Source: Metabacillus crassostreae (lineage in GTDB: Bacteria; Bacillota; Bacilli; Bacillales; Bacillaceae). Taken from it: a DNA stretch of 64,000 bases. Each line of letters opens with the position of its first letter. The first letter of the stretch is position 1. Below, one piece after another: positions 45,286-54,956 of this stretch. A model generated the notes under the pieces. It worked only from the letters and a program-made list of their open reading frames with translations. It had not been told where the DNA came from and searched no databases. The stretch is taken from contig NZ_JAFBDU010000001.1 in the NCBI RefSeq assembly GCF_016908395.1, positions 62,001-126,000 of the forward strand, written 5' to 3'. Both the position numbers and the translations under genes were made by a program.

Positions 45286-46632
45286 GTGAGTAACAATGTA
45301 GAACAATGGTCTTCAAAACTAGCATTTATCCTTGCTGCAGCAGGATCTGCTATTGGTTTAGGAGCAATATGGAAGTTTCCATATGTGGCAGGTACAAGCG
45401 GAGGGGGAGTATTTTTCCTGATCTTCATCTTGTTTACTGTTTTAGTAGGTTTACCACTGTTATTAGGAGAATTTATTATTGGTAGAAGTACACAAAAGGA
45501 TGCAATACAATCTTATAAACAAATTGCACCAAGATCATCCTGGCATTTAATTGGGAGACTCGGTGTTTTTACATGTTTTATCTTACTTTCATTTTATAGT
45601 GTTGTTGGTGGTTGGATATTAATTTATATTTTTAAAGCATTCACTGGAGAATTAAGTGGGTTAACTGATCAACAATATGGTGAACTGTTTGGTTCAAGTA
45701 TATCGAATCCATACTTAGTAGTATTTGCACAGCTATTATTTTTACTTATTACAATATATGTTGTATCAAAAGGTGTATCGAACGGTATAGAGAAAGCTAG
45801 TCGAATCATGATGCCAGCTTTATTTATCCTTTTCCTTGTTATTATCATCCGTTCTGTTACTTTAGATGGAGCAATGGAAGGTATTATTTTCTTTTTGAAA
45901 CCTGACTTTGCAAAAGTAACATCTGAAACCATCTTATATGCGATGGGTCAATCCTTTTTTGCATTAAGTGTAGGTGTTTCTGTGATGGTCACTTATAGTT
46001 CATACTTATCTAAAAATGAAAATCTACCACAATCTGCTGTTTCAATTGTGATATTGAATCTATTAGTTGCATTTTTAGCAGGTTTAGCCATATTCCCTGC
46101 GGTGTTTTCTTTTGGATTATCACCAGATGCTGGACCAGTTCTATTATTTAATGTTTTACCAACTGTCTTTAATCAAATGCCTCTTGGTATGTTCTTTTTA
46201 ATTGGATTTTTACTTTTATTTTTATTTGCAACATTAACATCTGCATTTTCCATGCTTGAAATCATAGTTGCAACTTTGGCTAAAGGTAATCAAACTCAGC
46301 GTAAAAAGTTTTCTTGGTTATTAGGACTGAGTATTTTTGTCGTTGGTATTCCTTCAGCTCTTTCCTTTGGTGTATTAGATACAGTTACATTATTTAACAA
46401 ATCAATATTCGATGCAGCTGATTTTTTAGTTAGTAATATATTGATGCCATTAGGTGCATTACTAATATCAATATTTGTTCCACTAAAAATATCAAAAGAA
46501 AGTCTTTTTAATGAACTTACAACAGGATCTTCATTTAGTAAAAAGCTATTTGTTATTTGGTATCTTTTGATTAAGTACATCGCACCAATAGCAATACTAT
46601 TAGTCTTTTTAGATGTTTTAGGTTTTATTTAA
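45286..46632 (+). CDS. yocR: Sodium-dependent NSS-family transporter
   Basis: A 448-aa LeuT-fold neurotransmitter:sodium symporter homologue with about 11-12 helices. The N-terminal [19 protein letters not shown] (near residues 12-30) is the sodium/substrate unwound TM1 motif GxAIGLGNIWKFP. GTG start at 45286 after GAGGTGATTTT. By position next to odhAB it corresponds to yocR. It probably imports an amino acid. Confidence 0.88.
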   Translation: MSNNVEQWSSKLAFILAAAGSAIGLGAIWKFPYVAGTSGGGVFFLIFILFTVLVGLPLLLGEFIIGRSTQKDAIQSYKQIAPRSSWHLIGRLGVFTCFILLSFYSVVGGWILIYIFKAFTGELSGLTDQQYGELFGSSISNPYLVVFAQLLFLLITIYVVSKGVSNGIEKASRIMMPALFILFLVIIIRSVTLDGAMEGIIFFLKPDFAKVTSETILYAMGQSFFALSVGVSVMVTYSSYLSKNENLPQSAVSIVILNLLVAFLAGLAIFPAVFSFGLSPDAGPVLLFNVLPTVFNQMPLGMFFLIGFLLLFLFATLTSAFSMLEIIVATLAKGNQTQRKKFSWLLGLSIFVVGIPSALSFGVLDTVTLFNKSIFDAADFLVSNILMPLGALLISIFVPLKISKESLFNELTTGSSFSKKLFVIWYLLIKYIAPIAILLVFLDVLGFI

Positions 46633-46659
46633 ATAAGGAAATAGTTAGAATAAATAGTG

Positions 46660-46700
46660 AAACGGCTGATGATGGTTAGACCTTCATTAGCCGTTTTTTT
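46660..46700 (+). terminator. Intrinsic terminator after yocR
   Basis: AAACGGCTGATGA pairs with TCATTAGCCGTTT (one G:U), then seven T. It also lies just beyond the sodF stop. Confidence 0.88.
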
Positions 46701-46709
46701 GAATTTTCA

Positions 46710-47621
46710 TCAATAAGGTTGCCAAGTAATTTGTTTTGCTTGTTGAAATCTATTTTCAACTTCCTTCCAGTTTACTACATTCCACCAATTATCTACATAT
46801 TTACCTCTTTCATTTTTATACTGAAGGTAATAGGCATGTTCCCACACATCTAGTACTAATAATGGAATAACATCCCATTGACTCAAGTTTTGATGCTTTT
46901 CTGCTTGAAGTATTTCAAGTCTCCTTGATCTAGGAGCCCAAACTAAAATCGTCCATCCAACAGCTTCAACACTTTTAGCTGCCTCTGAGAAATGTTTCTT
47001 AAAACTTTCAAAACTCTCAAACGTTCGGTTAATTTCCTCTAATAATAGTCCAGATGGCTTTCCGCCTCCTTTAGGACTCATAATATTCCAAAATATTGTA
47101 TGAAGGTAGTGTCCAGCACCATTAAAAGCAGCTTCTCTTTCCCAATGCTTGATAAGAGAAAAATCATTTGTTTTCCGGGCTTTTTGCATTTCTTTTTCAG
47201 CTTTATTGAGCCCATCTACATAGCTTTTATGGTGCTTATCATGATGTAATCTCATAATTTCACGCTCAATATATGGCTCTAAAGCATCGTAGCTGTAGGG
47301 TAGTGGTGGAAGGGTGTGTGCTCCTATGGGAACAGAAACTGTTTGTTGGTGAACTCTTAAGACTTCATCATCATTTATTTTGTTTTTATGGTTGAAAAAT
47401 TCTTCTAGTTTTAGATAAAGTCCATTCGCTTGCTCATATAGCTCTCTTTTATCATATGAAATGTTTTCTGACAGTTGTTCTTTAAAATGAATAAATTTGT
47501 TTTGCCATTTTTCAAGTTCATTTGGTTCAACATTTCTCGTCAACTCTTCAGCAGCTTCTTCAAAACTATTTGAGATTTCTTCACACCAAGTTTTCATTGA
47601 TAAGATATATTCTTCTGACAA
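46710..47621 (-). CDS. sodF: Iron/manganese superoxide dismutase with N-terminal extension
   Basis: A 303-aa protein: about 100 residues of helical extension, then the Fe/Mn SOD domain (HTLPPLPYSYDALEPYI..., HHDKHHKSYVDGL, GAGHYLHTIFW, LLVLDVWEHAYYLQYKN) with the four metal ligands His, His, Asp, His in place. TTG start at 47621 with GGGAGGG six bases upstream. In B. subtilis sodF has the same extension and lies beside sqhC, as here. GGH of most SODs reads GAGH. Confidence 0.92.
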   Translation of the reverse strand: MSEEYILSMKTWCEEISNSFEEAAEELTRNVEPNELEKWQNKFIHFKEQLSENISYDKRELYEQANGLYLKLEEFFNHKNKINDDEVLRVHQQTVSVPIGAHTLPPLPYSYDALEPYIEREIMRLHHDKHHKSYVDGLNKAEKEMQKARKTNDFSLIKHWEREAAFNGAGHYLHTIFWNIMSPKGGGKPSGLLLEEINRTFESFESFKKHFSEAAKSVEAVGWTILVWAPRSRRLEILQAEKHQNLSQWDVIPLLVLDVWEHAYYLQYKNERGKYVDNWWNVVNWKEVENRFQQAKQITWQPY

Positions 47622-47720
47622 TATGATCCCTCCCGATTTTCATTCGTACCCAATATATGCAAAAATCATAAAATATTTGATTAAATATATTTATCTTTTT
47701 TGATAAGTTCTGGTTGTTGA

Positions 47721-49616
47721 TTATTTTTCGATTGCCTTTTTAAAGTGTGCAAGTGTTAACAGTGGAAAAATATAATTGTAGCTATGATAAGTCATATAAA
47801 ATTTTCCAGGTAAGCCAATACCTGTTGGATATGTTTGAGAATCTTTACTGAAAGAGTGTTGATCAAGCAAATGAGTGATTCCTTTTATTACAGAGTCTGA
47901 TTGTGCTCTCTTAGCCATAATTAGGGCATCTAAAGCCCATGAGGTTTGAGAAGGTGTACTAAATTCTAAAGATACATAGTTTTTTATTTCACAGCTTTTG
48001 AAAGATTCTCCCCATCCTCCGCTTTGCATTTGGACACTCTCTAAAAAACTAATTGCTTTTTTATTAGCAGGTGCATTAGTCGATAAATCCGACTGCTAGT
48101 AAGCCTGTTATCGCTGCCCATGTTCCGTATATATAGCAAGCACCCCAACGACCATACCACGAACCATTATCTGCTTGGTTTGATAATAACCAATTTACAG
48201 CTGCTTTTATATTGGTGTTTTTCATTGTCATTCCAGCATAATTCCCTAAAAATTCAAGGGTTCTTCCTGTCAAATCTGGAGTGGAAGGATCTATTGCAGC
48301 ATCTTTAGCATTATCTAAAGGAATATATGTGAGAAGCTTTAAATCTGTGTTTTTCTCAAAAGCATCCCATCCTTCGTCCCTGTTTTGCATTGAAAGTAAA
48401 TAAGTTATTCCTTTGTACCATGCTTTATGAACTTTCTTGTTTGATTTTGCTTGTGGTGTTAAAGCTCTTAGAGCAGCAGAAGTATCATCATTATCAGGAT
48501 TTATCGTATTATTATGAGAAAAGCCCCAACCTCCAGGTGCAATAGTAGGATTATGAATCTCCCAACCACCTTTATTCGTATGCTGTTTAGAGAGTAGGTA
48601 GGTAATAGATTTATTTATCATCTTTGTTTGATCTCTATTTGCTTCTTGAAGCGCAGAACTAATTAAGGCAGTATCCCATACAGTTGAAGTTGAATTTTCT
48701 AAATGAATTCCATTACACTCCATAATGACTAAGCTTTTAAGTCCTTCAATTGCGTTTGTTATAAGTGGTGATTGTTTGGTGGAACCAAGTGAAAGAAGGG
48801 AGTAAATCATAAAAAAGGTTGCACTAGCATAGCTGAAAAGAGTTCCATCTTTTCAATTCTTTTTAACATATATGTTTCAGCATGTTGATATCCTAGACGA
48901 TGCATATATGCTGGAAGGTTTGAAAGCTTAATTAATTCGTTTACTAATGGGTTATTATTTGAGCGTGCATTTGTTGTTAAATTCCATGGTTCGTATACTC
49001 TATTATTTGAAGAAACAAATAAATGTTCAATATTTGGTGTATGTTTTGATTTTATTGTGAACTTCTTATTAGCACAATCATCATTAGAATAAAATGAATT
49101 CTCGCGTATGTACTGAATTGAAAAAATTTAGAGGAAAGGAATAAGGAATAAGTAGAAATGTCATTGGAATATAAAATATAGAAGGCCATTGATACAATCC
49201 ATTTGCAGCCAGCATCCATTTGGTCATAAAATGAGTTTGAGTTGATCCTCCTTTTTTCCTAATATAATATTCAGCTTTCCTCATTAATGGATGTTCTTGT
49301 GAATAGTAACCAGAGTATAAAAGTGCACAATAAGCTTGAACTGTTGCTGATAAAATTACCACGCTTTTCGTCTGGATAAGCTCTCCACGTTCCATCTAAT
49401 GTCTGTAGGCTAGAAATTCGTTCAGTTAGTTTTTTTATTATGTTCTCTTCATGATTACTTTGTAAATTAAGACTGCGAAGAGTGATGATCATAAATGCAT
49501 CGGTCATTCCCCCCATCTTCAAAGCAGAAATTCCATGAACCATCTTGGTTTTGCAAGTTATTTAAATTTGCTATTACTTTATTAATTTCATTATTAATAG
49601 CTTCTTTTGTAAACAT
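47721..49616 (-). pseudogene. sqhC: Squalene-hopene/sporulenol cyclase, broken by six frameshifts
   Basis: The minus strand from ATG 49616 (GAGGTG upstream; MFTKEAINNEINKVIANLN) to stop at 47721 encodes a complete ~631-aa terpene cyclase if six one-base indels are corrected. The indels lie in homopolymer runs near 49509-49514 (+1, C run), 49352-49355 (+1), 49121-49126 (-1), 49067-49072 (-1), 48850-48853 (-1) and 48085-48087 (+1); they sum to zero. Reading across them restores QW-type motifs (QNQDGSWNF, GGWEIHNPT, NGSWYGRWG, QSGGWGE) and the catalytic DxDD (NPDNDDTSA). As it stands the cyclase cannot be made. It precedes sodF as in B. subtilis. Confidence 0.85.
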
Positions 49617-49760
49617 AACAACACCTCAGGTTATGCTTATGCAAATAGAAACAGTTATATGTAATTGTTGGATCTTAAGTTTCATTGAATAGAAACACCA
49701 AGTATTTTTACTATTCTTTTTCCTATTTTTAGGTATAATTTAATATTATCTAATATAAAA

Positions 49761-49919
49761 GGCTCTTTTCTCAAAGATTGTTGCAAATAGCCCTAATTAT
49801 CTGTTAAAAACTGTGTGTATAACACTAAAAGGTATTTAAAGTAGAAAAGATGACACAAGATTGCATACAGTGAGGTTTCCTTTAGGTTATTAAAAGCAAC
49901 AAAGTTTACGAAAACAGCC
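49761..49919. repeat. MITE-like element with 24-bp inverted ends
   Basis: The left end 49761-49784 (GGCTCTTTTCTCAAAG...TTGC) and right end 49896-49919 match as inverted repeats at 19 of 24 positions. The 159-bp element has no gene and lies 27 bp before an MFS start. The same end sequence begins the element at 6980. Confidence 0.65.
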
Positions 49920-49945
49920 ATAATAAAAAGAATGAAGGCGAAAGT

Positions 49946-51172
49946 ATGAACTCTTTAAAAGGTATGAGCCCTATAACAATTAATATTATAATAGGAACTT
50001 TATTCGGCAGATTAGCCACATCAATGTGTATTCCATTTTTAGCAATCTATTTAACTCAAGAAAAACAGGTTTCACCATCAATGACCGGTGCGATTATTGC
50101 AGTTAGCTCCTTATTTGGAATTGCAGCTAGTTTTTTTGGTGGTTATTTATCAGATAGATGGGGCAGGAAAAGGATATTACTTATATCAATCTTCGCTTGG
50201 GGATTGGTTTTTGTTGGATTTGCATTCACTCAAACTATTGCTGGATTTTTTATAATGAATGCATTAAATGGTTTGTGTCGGGCAGTTTTTGAACCAACCT
50301 CTAGAGCAATGCTATCAGATTTAACTGATGAAAAAAATCGACTAATCATTTTTAATCTTAGATATACGGCAATAAATGTGGGAGTTACATTTGGACCACT
50401 TATTGGCCTTCAACTAGGATCGGCAGCATCAACTACACCGTTTTTATTTGCAGCCTTCATGTATTTTATATATGGGTTATCTCTTGTATATACTCTAACA
50501 AAAAGTGAATTACCAGAGGATAGTGTTGTTAGTAATAGGGTGCATTTTAAGGATGCTCTCATTATTGTAAGAAAAGATACCATTTTTCTGCTAACAATTA
50601 TAGGTCTTGTTTTATCAATAACAGGCTATTCACAATTTACTTCAACATTACCACAATACTTTTCAAGCTCAGCTTCATTTGATAATGGGGTAAAGCTATT
50701 TTCATACTTATTAACGTTAAATGCAATTACAGTGATTTTGTTACAATTTCCATTAATCAATATCGGAAAGAAATATTCTCCGCTAGTTTCAATTATTTTC
50801 GGTAATATCACCATTTGTATAGGGTTGATCGGATTTGCTTTTATGACAGATCTTCCTTTATTAATTGTTATGATTGTTATTTTTACTGTTGGAGAAATTC
50901 TTATGTTTTCTATGACAGACTTATTAATCGATCAAATGGCTCTGCCTAACCTAAAAGGGACTTATTTTGGAGCTATGGGCTTTACACAATTAGGTAATGT
51001 CATTGGACCATGGATTGGTGGAGTTTTACTACAGTATTTTGGTGCAAATCAGCCAATTTATCTTTTCGGAACATTAGTAGTAGTAACAGGGTTAGGAGTG
51101 CCATTACTTTTATATGTTCAATATCTGATGAAAGCAAAGGCAAAAAAAATTATACAACAACAAATCATCTAA
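49946..51172 (+). CDS. MFS multidrug-type exporter
   Basis: A 408-aa protein with 12 helices. Motif A is clear in the 2-3 loop (GGYLSDRWGRKRILL, about 70-84) and a motif C-like NVGVTFGPLIGLQLG lies in helix 5, typical of drug:proton antiporters (DHA1). The substrate is unknown. The start ATG 49946 follows GAAGGCGAAAGT. The repeat element lies directly upstream and may supply or interrupt its promoter. Confidence 0.86.
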   Translation: MNSLKGMSPITINIIIGTLFGRLATSMCIPFLAIYLTQEKQVSPSMTGAIIAVSSLFGIAASFFGGYLSDRWGRKRILLISIFAWGLVFVGFAFTQTIAGFFIMNALNGLCRAVFEPTSRAMLSDLTDEKNRLIIFNLRYTAINVGVTFGPLIGLQLGSAASTTPFLFAAFMYFIYGLSLVYTLTKSELPEDSVVSNRVHFKDALIIVRKDTIFLLTIIGLVLSITGYSQFTSTLPQYFSSSASFDNGVKLFSYLLTLNAITVILLQFPLINIGKKYSPLVSIIFGNITICIGLIGFAFMTDLPLLIVMIVIFTVGEILMFSMTDLLIDQMALPNLKGTYFGAMGFTQLGNVIGPWIGGVLLQYFGANQPIYLFGTLVVVTGLGVPLLLYVQYLMKAKAKKIIQQQII

Positions 51173-51242
51173 TTCTCATTAAACATTGGCTTTTTGTTGA
51201 TAATTAGATAGAATATGATCAAAGCAAGAAGAGAGGTGGATA

Positions 51243-51452
51243 ATGATGATACATAAAACATGGCAAACAACAGCACCAGTAAAGAAAGTTAAATGTGTTC
51301 ACACGAATGCTGAAAAGTATATGGTTGACCGTGCCTTAACAGCTGAAAAAGAGTATGATGTTCAAAATGAAACAGAAGAATTTTATTTTGTTATTGATAA
51401 CACTGGCAAAGTGGGCGGATATTACAAGGATTATTTTGAAGTTATTAAGTAA
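51243..51452 (+). CDS. DUF6501-like small protein
   Basis: A 69-aa protein (MIHKTWQTTAPVKKVKCVHTNAEKYMVDR..., EEFYFVIDNTGKVGGYYKDYFEVIK). It resembles the DUF6501 family of short Bacillaceae proteins, from memory. GAGAGGTGGATA precedes the ATG pair; either ATG at 51243 or 51246 is possible. Function unknown. Confidence 0.7.
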   Translation: MMIHKTWQTTAPVKKVKCVHTNAEKYMVDRALTAEKEYDVQNETEEFYFVIDNTGKVGGYYKDYFEVIK

Positions 51453-51725
51453 GTAAGTTTTTGTGAGGATGGCCTAGGTCATTCTTTTTTTATTTAAACT
51501 TGTTTGAAATATTTTTTAAGGTTATAGATGCTACCTTATGGAAAGCTTTCTTTTCAAAACTATGGAAATATGAAAAACAAGTAATTTTTATAACAATTAA
51601 ACTAATATGAATCTAGGCTGAAAGAGAATCTATTATCACTTGCCTTTATGATTAAAATATTATTATAATTGATAATAATAACAAAAAACCTTTCATAATT
51701 GAGAGGTAAAGGAGGAATGTTCAGC

Positions 51726-52262
51726 GTGAATTCAAAAGCTAAGTTAATCCTTCATCCTGTTAGAATGAAAATTGTACAAACTTTAAGTGGCAAAAAAGAA
51801 TATAATGTGCAACAAATAGCTTCGAAGTTGACAGATGTACCACAAGCAACTTTATACCGCCATCTTAACAAGCTGTTAGAGGCAGGTGTATTGAAGGTTG
51901 TTCGTGAAAATCAAATTAGAGGAACGATAGAGAAGTTTTATTCTTTAAATGAAAGTGCGGTATCCTTAACTGATGACTTTAGAAAGTTAAGTAGAGATGA
52001 ACATCTAAATCTTTTTTTAACTTTCATGACACATTTACTAGGACAATATGAAAATTATTTACAGCAGGATGAGGTTGATTTGCTTAAAGATGGTGTAGGA
52101 TATCGTGAAGCTATTGTATATTTATCAGATAAGGAATTCCACGAATTTACAGAACAATTATCAGAATTGATGAAAAAGGTAATAGAAAACGAACCTTCAA
52201 GTGACAGAACTGCAAGACATATAGCAAATGTCTTTATCCCTGAGCCATCAAAAAATAACTAG
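51726..52262 (+). CDS. Winged-helix (ArsR-like) transcriptional regulator
   Basis: A 178-aa regulator. GTG 51726 is chosen, ten bases after AAAGGAGG; the ATG at 51717 abuts the site. The DNA-binding domain (1-80) has AKLILHPVRMKIVQTLSG, QQIASKLTDVPQATLYRHLNKLLEAGVLKVV, the HTH_20/PadR-like pattern seen in YceB-like regulators; residues 80-178 are a helical dimerisation part. Target unknown. Confidence 0.82.
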   Translation: MNSKAKLILHPVRMKIVQTLSGKKEYNVQQIASKLTDVPQATLYRHLNKLLEAGVLKVVRENQIRGTIEKFYSLNESAVSLTDDFRKLSRDEHLNLFLTFMTHLLGQYENYLQQDEVDLLKDGVGYREAIVYLSDKEFHEFTEQLSELMKKVIENEPSSDRTARHIANVFIPEPSKNN

Positions 52263-52360
52263 TCAATCTCATATATTCATGGTATTACTATTAACATAAC
52301 ACGAAAAGTATAAAGGGAGAGCCAGTATCATTCTGGTTAGAGTAGAAAGGAAAGAGAAAG

Positions 52361-52870
52361 ATGAGTGAAAATAAATTATTAATAAGAGATGCAAATTTAG
52401 AGGATCTGGAGAAAATTGTTGAAATTTATAATACTTCAATTCCTGGTCAATTAGCTACTGCAGATCTTGAGGAGATATCAGTGGAAAGCAGAGTACAGTG
52501 GTTTCATGATCATAATGCCCATCGAAGACCATTATGGGTACTAATTGAAGATGATCAAATTGTAGGGTGGTTGAGCTTTCAATCATTTTATGGTAGACCG
52601 GCGTATAATGGAACTGCGGAGGTTAGTATTTATCTTCACCCACTTGTTCATGGAAAAGGCTATGCTAGAATTCTAATTGAACGTGCAATGAAGGAATGCC
52701 CTACACTTGAAATTAAGACATTATTAGCTTTTGTTTTTGGTCATAATAAACCTAGTATTAATTTATTTAAAAGTTATCAATTTGAAGAATGGGCCAATTT
52801 ACCACGAATTGCAGACATGGATGGTGTTGAGCGTGACTTGGTGATACTTGGAAAACGTATTATAGATTAA
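52361..52870 (+). CDS. GNAT N-acetyltransferase (phosphinothricin acetyltransferase-like)
   Basis: A 169-aa GNAT-fold enzyme. The CoA-binding signature HGKGYARILIERAM lies near residues 104-117, and the N-terminal IRDANLEDLEKIVEIYNTSI plus RRPLWVLIEDDQIVGWLS matches the phosphinothricin/methionine sulfoximine acetyltransferase subfamily (Pat/Bar). Whether it acetylates such amino-acid analogues here is not known. Monocistronic. Confidence 0.86.
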   Translation: MSENKLLIRDANLEDLEKIVEIYNTSIPGQLATADLEEISVESRVQWFHDHNAHRRPLWVLIEDDQIVGWLSFQSFYGRPAYNGTAEVSIYLHPLVHGKGYARILIERAMKECPTLEIKTLLAFVFGHNKPSINLFKSYQFEEWANLPRIADMDGVERDLVILGKRIID

Positions 52871-53126
52871 GAAGATGGAAAGGGTAGGTAAGGTAGGATA
52901 ATGTTTAACCTTATGTACCCTTTTTTATATATGGTTTGTTAGACTTAATTAGTTTAGTATGTTTTGAGTGAAGACTTTTATTATTCATGGCTTAAAGAGA
53001 CTTTTTTACACTAAATACATAATACAACGAAGTGGAAAGCAAACGTGTGAAATTCTTTGCATAGAAAGAATGAGTTTTAACACATACTTAATACTGATTT
53101 TATTTTTACTAGTTAGAGGTGTATTC

Positions 53127-54323
53127 ATGCAATTTTTAATTTTTACTCATAATGATTTAGATGGTGTAAGTTGTGGTATTCTTGCAAAATATGCATTTAA
53201 AGAGAATGCTGAAGTACGATATAACTCGGTAAATAGTTTAGATTATCAAGTAGAACAATTTCTCACTGATCACAGTGAGAGTATCCCCGAAGATTTACAA
53301 TTATTTATCACAGATTTGTCGGTTAACAAAGAAAATGAGATCAGATTAAATGAATTTGCAAATAAAGGTGGAAAAGTTCAACTAATTGATCATCATAAGA
53401 CAGCTTTGCACTTTAACGAATATAATTGGGGAGCTGTTAAGGTTGAAGAATCAGAAGGTAAGCTTGCTTCTGCTACTTCATTATTTTATACATATTTAGT
53501 TGATAAAGGTATGATCGAAACAAATAAAATTCTTGAGGATTATGTAGAGTTAGTTCGCCAGTACGATACATGGGAATGGGAAAAAAATGAAAATCTTCGT
53601 GCAAAACGATTAAATGATTTATTGTATTTACAATCAATTGAAGAATTTGATGAAAATATGTTAGCAAGAATAAATAACGATGAAGAGTTTTCTTTTAGTG
53701 AATTTGAAGATAAATTATTAGATGTTGAAGAAGATAAAACTGAACGTTATATAAGAAGGAAGAAAAGGGAGATTATTCAAGCCAGGGTTGGTAAGGTATG
53801 TATAGGTATTGTTTATGCGGAACTTTATCACTCTGAACTTGGTAATGCACTAGGCAAAGAATTCCCTTACCTTGATTGTATAGCTATATTGAATATGGGA
53901 AATAGAAAAATTAGTTTTCGTACAATTCATGATACCTTTGACGTATCAGAACTAGCTGCTAAATATGGTGGTGGTGGCCATGCGAAAGCTGCAGGTTGCT
54001 CATTAACAAAGGATGCTTATAAAGAATTCGTAGAAAAGCCTTTCTCGTTAAAACCTATAAGACAGGACTCTTCTTATAATAAAATAAACATGAAAGAGCA
54101 ATGCTCTCATTATGAAAACCATGAAAAGGAAGAATTTTTACTTTTCGAAAAAGAAAAAGGAAATTGGGCAGTAGAGAAAAATCATGAATTGCTAAAAGAG
54201 GGCTACCAATCGTTTGAATTAGCTGAACGTTTTATAAAAAGGTCTTATTCAGCAAGTTTATCAAAAGATGATCAATTAATAGGCTATTTAATGAAAAATT
54301 ATAAAAATAAGGTAAAGAAATAA
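53127..54323 (+). CDS. DHH/DHHA1-family phosphoesterase
   Basis: A 398-aa protein. I use ATG 53127 (GAGGTG seven bases upstream), giving MQFLIFTHNDLDGVSCG; the long upstream frame extension has no site. Metal motifs of the DHH domain are HNDLDGV, ITDLSVN and IDHHKTA (about 97-103); the DHHA1 domain ends in GGGGHAKAAGC. Family members hydrolyse cyclic dinucleotides, pAp or short RNA (GdpP, NrnA). It is a stand-alone soluble enzyme, so NrnA-like nanoRNase or pAp phosphatase activity is the first guess. Confidence 0.85.
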   Translation: MQFLIFTHNDLDGVSCGILAKYAFKENAEVRYNSVNSLDYQVEQFLTDHSESIPEDLQLFITDLSVNKENEIRLNEFANKGGKVQLIDHHKTALHFNEYNWGAVKVEESEGKLASATSLFYTYLVDKGMIETNKILEDYVELVRQYDTWEWEKNENLRAKRLNDLLYLQSIEEFDENMLARINNDEEFSFSEFEDKLLDVEEDKTERYIRRKKREIIQARVGKVCIGIVYAELYHSELGNALGKEFPYLDCIAILNMGNRKISFRTIHDTFDVSELAAKYGGGGHAKAAGCSLTKDAYKEFVEKPFSLKPIRQDSSYNKINMKEQCSHYENHEKEEFLLFEKEKGNWAVEKNHELLKEGYQSFELAERFIKRSYSASLSKDDQLIGYLMKNYKNKVKK

Positions 54324-54418
54324 AATTTTTCTTTACAGTTTTTAAATAGATTTATGTTAGCTCATAATGTGGATGATCTTACTTAGAGTCACTGTATTTA
54401 ATGAGGGTCAATAATAGA

Positions 54419-54651
54419 AGAGGCTGGGACAAAAGTATTTTAACAATAGGAAAACCGAACAATGGTTTTTGGTTTAGTTAGGACGATATTTAAAGATACG
54501 TTTGTTACCGCAGGAAGCTTGCAAGCCTCCTGGTGCTTACGCTGTAGAGTCATGCTGATGCTTTTCCCCCAAGGATATACGTATATACAATCGCTAAGCT
54601 ATTACTATGTTCGGAATTTTCGCTAATTACTTAAGTTATGTTCCAGCCTCT
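54419..54651. repeat. 233-bp TIR element (copy C)
   Basis: Ends AGAGGCTGGGACAAAA and TTATGTTCCAGCCTCT are inverted repeats (14/16) of the same type as copy A at 7513, but the interior differs from copy A, with a GC-rich part (ACCGCAGGAAGCTTGCAAGC). Occupies the gap before the 50-aa minus gene; no gene inside. Confidence 0.65.
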
Positions 54652-54707
54652 TTCTCTAAATAGTAAATAATCATAAATAAAAGATATGAATGCATGGTAT
54701 ATATGAA

Positions 54708-54860
54708 TTATGAGGCATTATGTTCTAATTGAGATATTTCAGAGCGGTGAACTAGTATAATATCATCAATTACTGAATCAATCTTTTTAAGTTCAATATA
54801 TCCACTGCTGTATGCATAAAACACTTGATATAACTCTTTATTATAGATGACAACTTCCAA
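54708..54860 (-). CDS. 50-aa hypothetical protein
   Basis: A TTG at 54860 with CAGGTGA seven bases upstream opens a 50-aa frame (MEVVIYNKELYQVFYAYSSG..., ISQLEHNAS). It is acidic to neutral with a hydrophobic middle but no helix long enough for a membrane span. No family recognised. Its promoter side would face the cupredoxin gene, 96 bp upstream on the same strand. Confidence 0.5.
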   Translation of the reverse strand: MEVVIYNKELYQVFYAYSSGYIELKKIDSVIDDIILVHRSEISQLEHNAS

Positions 54861-54956
54861 AACTAATCACCTGAACCTTTCCATATTTTTGTATAGTTCT
54901 GTACCCTTTATGCTATCTACTTAAACTAGGTATTTATTCCTATTTTTAGTGAGGGA

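Noticed and set aside
48120-48308. Plus-strand frame inside sqhC
   Set aside because: Antisense to the cyclase remnant and without a ribosome binding site; it reflects the opposite strand of the coding sequence.
52968-53126. 53-codon N-terminal extension of the DHH phosphoesterase
   Set aside because: It lacks a ribosome binding site and homology-like features; ATG 53127 has GAGGTG and begins the family's N-terminal motif.
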